DNA from: Phallusia mammillata
Lineage: Eukaryota; Chordata; Ascidiacea; Phlebobranchia; Ascidiidae
Length of the DNA stretch: 64,000 nucleotides
NCBI GenBank assembly: GCA_003260075.1
Contig: QLIY01000014.1
Coordinates: forward strand, 136,545-200,544
Direction of reading: 5' to 3'
Shown: positions 59,901-64,000 of the stretch, one piece after another
Position numbering within the stretch: the first letter of the stretch is position 1
Layout: every line of letters begins with the position of its first letter
Notes under the pieces: generated by a model
The model's input: the letters and a program-made list of their open reading frames with translations, nothing else
Database searches by the model: none
Told to the model about the DNA's origin: nothing
Position numbers and translations under genes: made by a program

Positions 59901-62738
59901 ATGATGTTTTGGGATGCTTGCTTGTATTCCCCCCCCCCGTTTAACCGCTGTCGATTTTGATGTGTTGCTAAATGATGTTTTGGGATTCTTGCTTCCAAAG
60001 TAAGCTACAGACAGTGCACACCTTTCATTGTTTCCCAACCTTCTGCTGCCATGCCCCCGTTTGATAACATTACATTTGCCAAGTTGTGGTGACGGACAAA
60101 ATTAGTAGGCGCTAAATTAAAATTGACCATATTTTTTTCTCAGCAGTAAGGTGGCCCATGAGTTTATTTTATTAGGGCTAGTGGTCCATGGCATAAAACA
60201 AGTTGGGAACCACTGCTTTAGGCCAGTGGTCTTTAACCTTTTTTAAAAGCGACCCCAATTTGAAAGAGAATTGAATCAGCATTTACATGCGACCCCATAT
60301 TTTTCCGATGCAGAGAAACATGTTTCAAGTAACCAAAACTAAAACTATTTTCATGTAAATATGCCCGCTTAATTATCAAGTAGACTTTAAATATTAACAG
60401 CGTGGATTAATACGCTCAAATGTTACAACCCAAAACTTTTATTTAATTTGGCCAATCTAAATCGCCTTAAAGCTCGTCAGAAATCACTAAATTTATCTAT
60501 TTTCCCCGTATTCTTTTGGACACAATATGTCATTCATGGGGCTCTATCGCGTAACAAAGGGTGGGACAACTTGTGTTTTACATAGATTATTGCATCACAA
60601 TGATTTGATTGTGACACGAGAGGTACCAAACTGTATTGCAAAACATGAGCAAAGGTTGCGAACTAGAACAAAGGGGGTCGTGACTCGTGACCCACAGGTT
60701 GAAAACCACTGCCTTAGGCGGCTCCAGGCAAATTGTCAGATGACCGCAGTTGGGGTGCAACCCACAGGTTGGGAACCACTGGTTTAGACCTATAATGTCC
60801 TACTGGTTGATACACAAGGTTGAAACAGTGTCCACTGTCTGCAGCTTGCCCATTACTGTAATGGCTCCATGCTTTTACGTTTGTCTCTGCTTTGGTAATC
60901 ATCTCTTAAACATTAGGATTTACTTCAAATAACAAAATTGCAATTAAGTGAATTACTTTGTTACAATCATGTATCCCCCCCCCCTAATCATCTCTTAAAC
61001 ATTAGGATTTACTTCAAATAACAAAATTGCAAAGTGAATTTACTTTGTTACAATCATGTACCTGGGATTTTCAGGGAACGAGAAGCTCCGCCTCGTTTTG
61101 CACAACCGGGAACTTTTGAAGAGGAATTTGCAAGAAGATGGAAAGCACTGGATGATCTGGAGAGGGAACAACGGGAGCAGATGGAAAAAAGTATTCAGGG
61201 TGCCAAAGAAAAACTAGAAACAGAAATGGAAAATGCAATTCATGAACACAAAACTATGCTCATGAAACAAGGTATTGTGTAAAAATGTTGTGATTGGCAG
61301 CATCAAAGTTTTTTTAGTCTTATGATCTTTTAAGTCTATAAATCTTCTAAAACTCTATGATGTAATTGTCTTATGTTTTTAAAAAAAATAAAACACATAC
61401 TAATTGCACACTGGTTCATCGCATAGGTATTATAAATCCTTTACTAGCTATTTGATACGAAAATCGTTTAGGTAATTGCATAAAACGTTTAGCAAGTATA
61501 ATTAACCAGATCCATCTTTACCAGAGTGGCATTTAACTCTTTACATGTTATTGTGTTTAGTCTTATTAAAATCTCAAATTGAACAGACTTAATGAGAAGA
61601 CAAGAAGAGCTGCAGAGACTGGAAGACGCAAGGAAACGTGAACTTGATCGGCGGCAACAACTGGAAATGGCGTAAGTTGTTTTCATTTACTGTATTTTTT
61701 TGTATTTTCCACCACAAAGTTTATTGATTTAAATCAAGGGTGGACAACCTTTGTTACTGTAGGGCCAATTATAAATGTCAAAATTGGATCACGGGCCGCA
61801 CATATGCACAACACAAAGTGATTTTACTTTGTTGCTTACCAAATATGCTTAAATAAAAGTTTAATGCCCCCCCCCCTCGTTTAGGTAATTGCATAAAACG
61901 TTTAGCAAGTATAATTAACCAGATGTATCTTTACCAGAGTGGCATTTGACTGTTCGCATGTGATTGTGTTTGGTCTTATTAAAATCTCAAATTGCACAGA
62001 CTTAATGAGAAGACAAGAAGAGCTCCCCCCCCCCCTTGAAATCCAAGCATCTCTGCGGGCCGCACAACCTTTAATGAAGGGCCACATGCGGCCTGCGGGC
62101 CGCAGGTTGCCCACCCCTGATTTAAATAAAAAACAAAATTTGTGCGTAGGTTTTTAATGTGTGGATTTCAGCTGGTTTAGAAATGTGAGTTTGCCCGAAC
62201 TGAATTAAAACCCAAACGACAAAATTGTTTTTTGAAACCTGAACCAAACCTGGACCCACTGAATAAAAAAATACTGTAGCTGAACTGAATTGAACTTAAA
62301 CCCACATGACAAGCATTTCTACTTTCTGTCATTGACAACATACTAATTATTGCCAAACTATACGCTTTGATTCTGTGAAGCCTAAACTTTAGACACATAG
62401 AAGAATACTTTTTAAACACACATTTATTCATAATGCAAATAAGAAGACAATGTTTTATCTGTGCATTAGCCCCCCCCCCTTGAAACCTGAACCAAACCTG
62501 GACCCACTGAATAAAAAAATACTGTAGTTGAACTGAACCTCCCCCCCCCCCTCGTGAAGAAGCAAGAAAGAAAGAGCTTGAGGAGATGCATCATAGACAG
62601 GATATGCTAAGAGCTCAGATTGAAGGGGTGAGTCTGAATTTCACGTGTTTCACAATTTCTCACATAAAAGTTCTTTAGGATTTTAAGATACACAGTTAAC
62701 CTTTGGCAATCCGGACCTGTCTGGACTAGAAAATTATT

Positions 62739-62802
<64 letters not shown>

Positions 62803-63676
62803 TTACCACATTACAAATCATTTGTACCTCAAGTTTTGTCCGAATTAGGCCAAGATCTGGATTAACCGAATCCGGTTTAACTCAGGTTAACTGTGTCTCA
62901 TACAGCATCATCAGTGCCTTATTCAAATAAAATCTTTCTATTTGCAGTCATTTAAACAAGATCCAATGGGCTTCCCACGAGGTATGGATTACTTTAGCTT
63001 AATACAGAAGCTTTTTATCATGATTAAACCTTTGCAATATAAGTTCTTTTTAAAGCTAATTATTGGGCATTTGCCTTTTCAAAATACGATTATAGTTGAC
63101 TGAATGTTTTGTAGATTTTAATCTTGTTTGAAATACATGCAAACTTTTAGTCATTTTTCTACTGAATTGCATTCAAAACACATTCGGGCTGTGTTTGCTG
63201 TAGAATTTTTTGATTGTTTAATTCAGGTGTCGGCAACCTGCAGCGCATGCCAATTTACTTGGTATATCCATGTGGTAATGGCTTCGCATGCTAACACTTT
63301 TTGGGTAAAAGTGGTTTATGTCAGGCCATCTTAACAGAAAGCAGAAAGAAACGTGTCTTGTGCATTTCAGCTCGATTTTTAGACAATGGCATGATAAAAA
63401 AAACTGACAAGCAACAAGCAGTGTAACAGGTTAAATTAGTACTTTAATGTAAACACCTGAACCAGTGGTCGCGCCATTAAAAATTACCTTGTCTAGGTTG
63501 GCATGTGTGCCAGTGGTTGCCGACCCCTGGTTTAGTTTATTCTATTACCATAACAAGCGCTAAATTTGCCAGAATTCGCTCGGTCTGAAAACTCCCAGGC
63601 TCAAGCCCAGGCTATGCTTCATGATGTTATTGCACAAGAAATGATGGGAGGGCAAGGTGGACTTGGCCCCGCACCG
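56929..63676 (+). CDS. DBHS paraspeckle RNA-binding protein (NONO/SFPQ/PSPC1 family), 3' end outside the window
   Basis: Ten exons: 56929-57154, 57413-57582, 57890-58015, 59149-59301, 59663-59781, 61075-61271, 61587-61671, 62552-62627, 62948-62981 and 63573-63676. Phases agree. After a Pro/Lys-rich N-terminus, RRM1 has [21 protein letters not shown] and [23 protein letters not shown]2 has [38 protein letters not shown] and [11 protein letters not shown]. The NOPS/coiled-coil part follows, with [40 protein letters not shown] and [19 protein letters not shown]. These proteins dimerise through NOPS and the coiled coil, bind RNA and DNA, and act in splicing, transcription and paraspeckles. Exon 8 begins exactly at an 11-base C tract, so its acceptor is missing from the assembly. 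A partial copy of exon 7 (about 61998-62026) lies downstream, also bounded by a C tract. Confidence 0.93.
58131..58620. mobile_element. hAT-like element with TACTGATGGGACGA ends and an 8-bp target duplication
   Basis: The left end TACTGATGGGACGA and right end TCGTCCCATCACTA are inverted with one mismatch. AAAAATAT flanks both sides. The interior carries many ACTCGGTATCGA repeats in both directions. A C tract at 58392-58400 separates two copies of the CACAAAATTGGAAAAAATTC segment. It lies in DBHS intron 3. Confidence 0.8.
60224..60711. mobile_element. hAT-like element with a near-perfect target duplication
   Basis: It starts CAGTGGTCTTTAACC and ends AGGTTGAAAACCACTG. The flanks are CTTTAGGC (60216-60223) and CCTTAGGC (60712-60719). 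GCGACCCC blocks lie near the left end. Another element's right terminus (AAGTTGGGAACCACTG) abuts it on the left, so the region is a pile-up of hAT copies in DBHS intron 5. Confidence 0.75.
60803..60848 (+). ncRNA. Hammerhead ribozyme-like copy G (3' half)
   Basis: On the plus strand GAAAC, stem III (CAGT-GTCC-ACTG), the GTC triplet and TGCAGC are intact. The 5' half is decayed (ACTGGTTGATACACAAGGTT where CTGATGA and stem II are expected). DBHS intron 5. Confidence 0.5.
61735..62119. mobile_element. hAT-like element with an 8-bp target duplication, split by two C tracts
   Basis: It starts CAAGGGTGGACAACC and ends GGTTGCCCACCCCTG, flanked by ATTTAAAT at 61727-61734 and 62120-62127. Between the C tracts at 61867-61875 and 62027-62035 lies a duplicate of the sequence just before and including DBHS exon 7, which does not belong to the element. 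Sister copy of 2450-2888. Confidence 0.8.
62692..62897. mobile_element. Palindromic inverted-repeat element cut by a 63-base C tract
   Basis: It begins CACAGTTAACCTTTGGCAAT and ends CTCAGGTTAACTGTG. Inner CCGGACCTG and GGATTAACCGAATCCGG segments are also inverted. The C tract at 62740-62802 replaces the centre. Related solo pieces are at 14308-14446. DBHS intron 8. Confidence 0.6.
63224..63529. mobile_element. hAT-like element with a near-perfect target duplication
   Basis: It starts CAGGTGTCGGCAACC and ends GTTGCCGACCCCTG, flanked by GTTTAATT and GTTTAGTT. The GCATGCCAATTTACT-type interior and termini match the element at 23952-24277. DBHS intron 9. Confidence 0.8.
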
Positions 63677-63846
63677 GTGAGTAATATGTCGCTTGAAACT
63701 GGAAGGTTGTCTTGCTTTGTTCTGTCACATGTCCAAAAAGTTTTAGACAGTCAAACACTTTGAGAAAGTCAATTGTTTTAAATGGTTTTGGTGGGAAGTT
63801 GCATTCGGTTTGCGGTAGGAAAAGATTACTGACCAAATTTAGTTAT

Positions 63847-63898
63847 GGCTGCAGACAGTCCACAATGTTTTATCTATCAGGTCTCATCAGTGCAGCCG
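63847..63898 (-). ncRNA. Hammerhead ribozyme-like copy H
   Basis: On the minus strand stem I is a perfect GGCTGCA/TGCAGCC pairing of 7 bp. CTGATGA and the GTC triplet are intact. GAAAC has become AAAAC, and stems II and III are weakened. The family flank (ACTCCAGTTTGTTGGGAGTA on the plus strand) follows. It lies in the DBHS intron at the window end. Confidence 0.6.
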
Positions 63899-64000
63899 GT
63901 AACAAAAGATCTGCCGTATTGGCTAGTGTAGTCACCTTACGACACTCCAGTTTGTTGGGAGTAACAGGGTAAAAAGTTATGCCTCACCTATTATGTTCGA

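Noticed and set aside
1..64000. CRISPR arrays, operons or bacterial promoters
   Set aside because: All real genes here are spliced animal genes; no regularly spaced direct repeats with unique spacers were seen.

Overview
This is nuclear DNA from an animal: intron-rich genes with GT/AG splice junctions, a chordate/metazoan gene set, tRNA-derived SINEs and many small hAT-type elements. The gene content, AT-rich base composition and strong divergence between duplicated copies suggest an invertebrate chordate such as an ascidian tunicate. That placement is inference. Two ambiguous bases (n) and about fifty pure G or C tracts mark it as a draft assembly.

Layout: (1) 182-4703 (+), 3' end of a coiled-coil gene that may be CPLANE1. 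(2) 4704-8286, repeats including hammerhead-ribozyme elements. (3) 8287-27173 (-), a complete 20-exon metabotropic glutamate receptor (class C GPCR); I could follow its reading frame through every splice junction. (4) 30338-33100 (+), Hikeshi. (5) 34778-37291 (+), MYCBP. (6) 41247-41831 (-), an unrecognised single-pass membrane protein. (7) 45817-46629 (-), an intronless cyclin D. (8) 49409-55396 (+), an unrecognised Ser/Pro-rich multi-exon gene. (9) 56929 to the window end (+), a DBHS (NONO/SFPQ/PSPC1) paraspeckle protein, 3' end outside. The genes do not form a pathway; they are ordinary independent animal loci.

Two things stand out. First, an interspersed repeat family carries the conserved parts of a type I hammerhead self-cleaving ribozyme (CTGATGA, stem II, GAAAC, short stem III, GTC, stem I) at no fewer than eight sites. 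A second family has a core-complete small hammerhead at 31887-31932, and a third may be at 1141-1184. Second, nearly every short G tract joins two diverged copies of the same sequence. All tracts are G up to 48.13 kb and C from 48.91 kb on. This looks like two haplotype contigs stitched together with a placeholder, and it damages several gene models. Non-autonomous hAT elements with 8-bp target duplications fill much of the rest.
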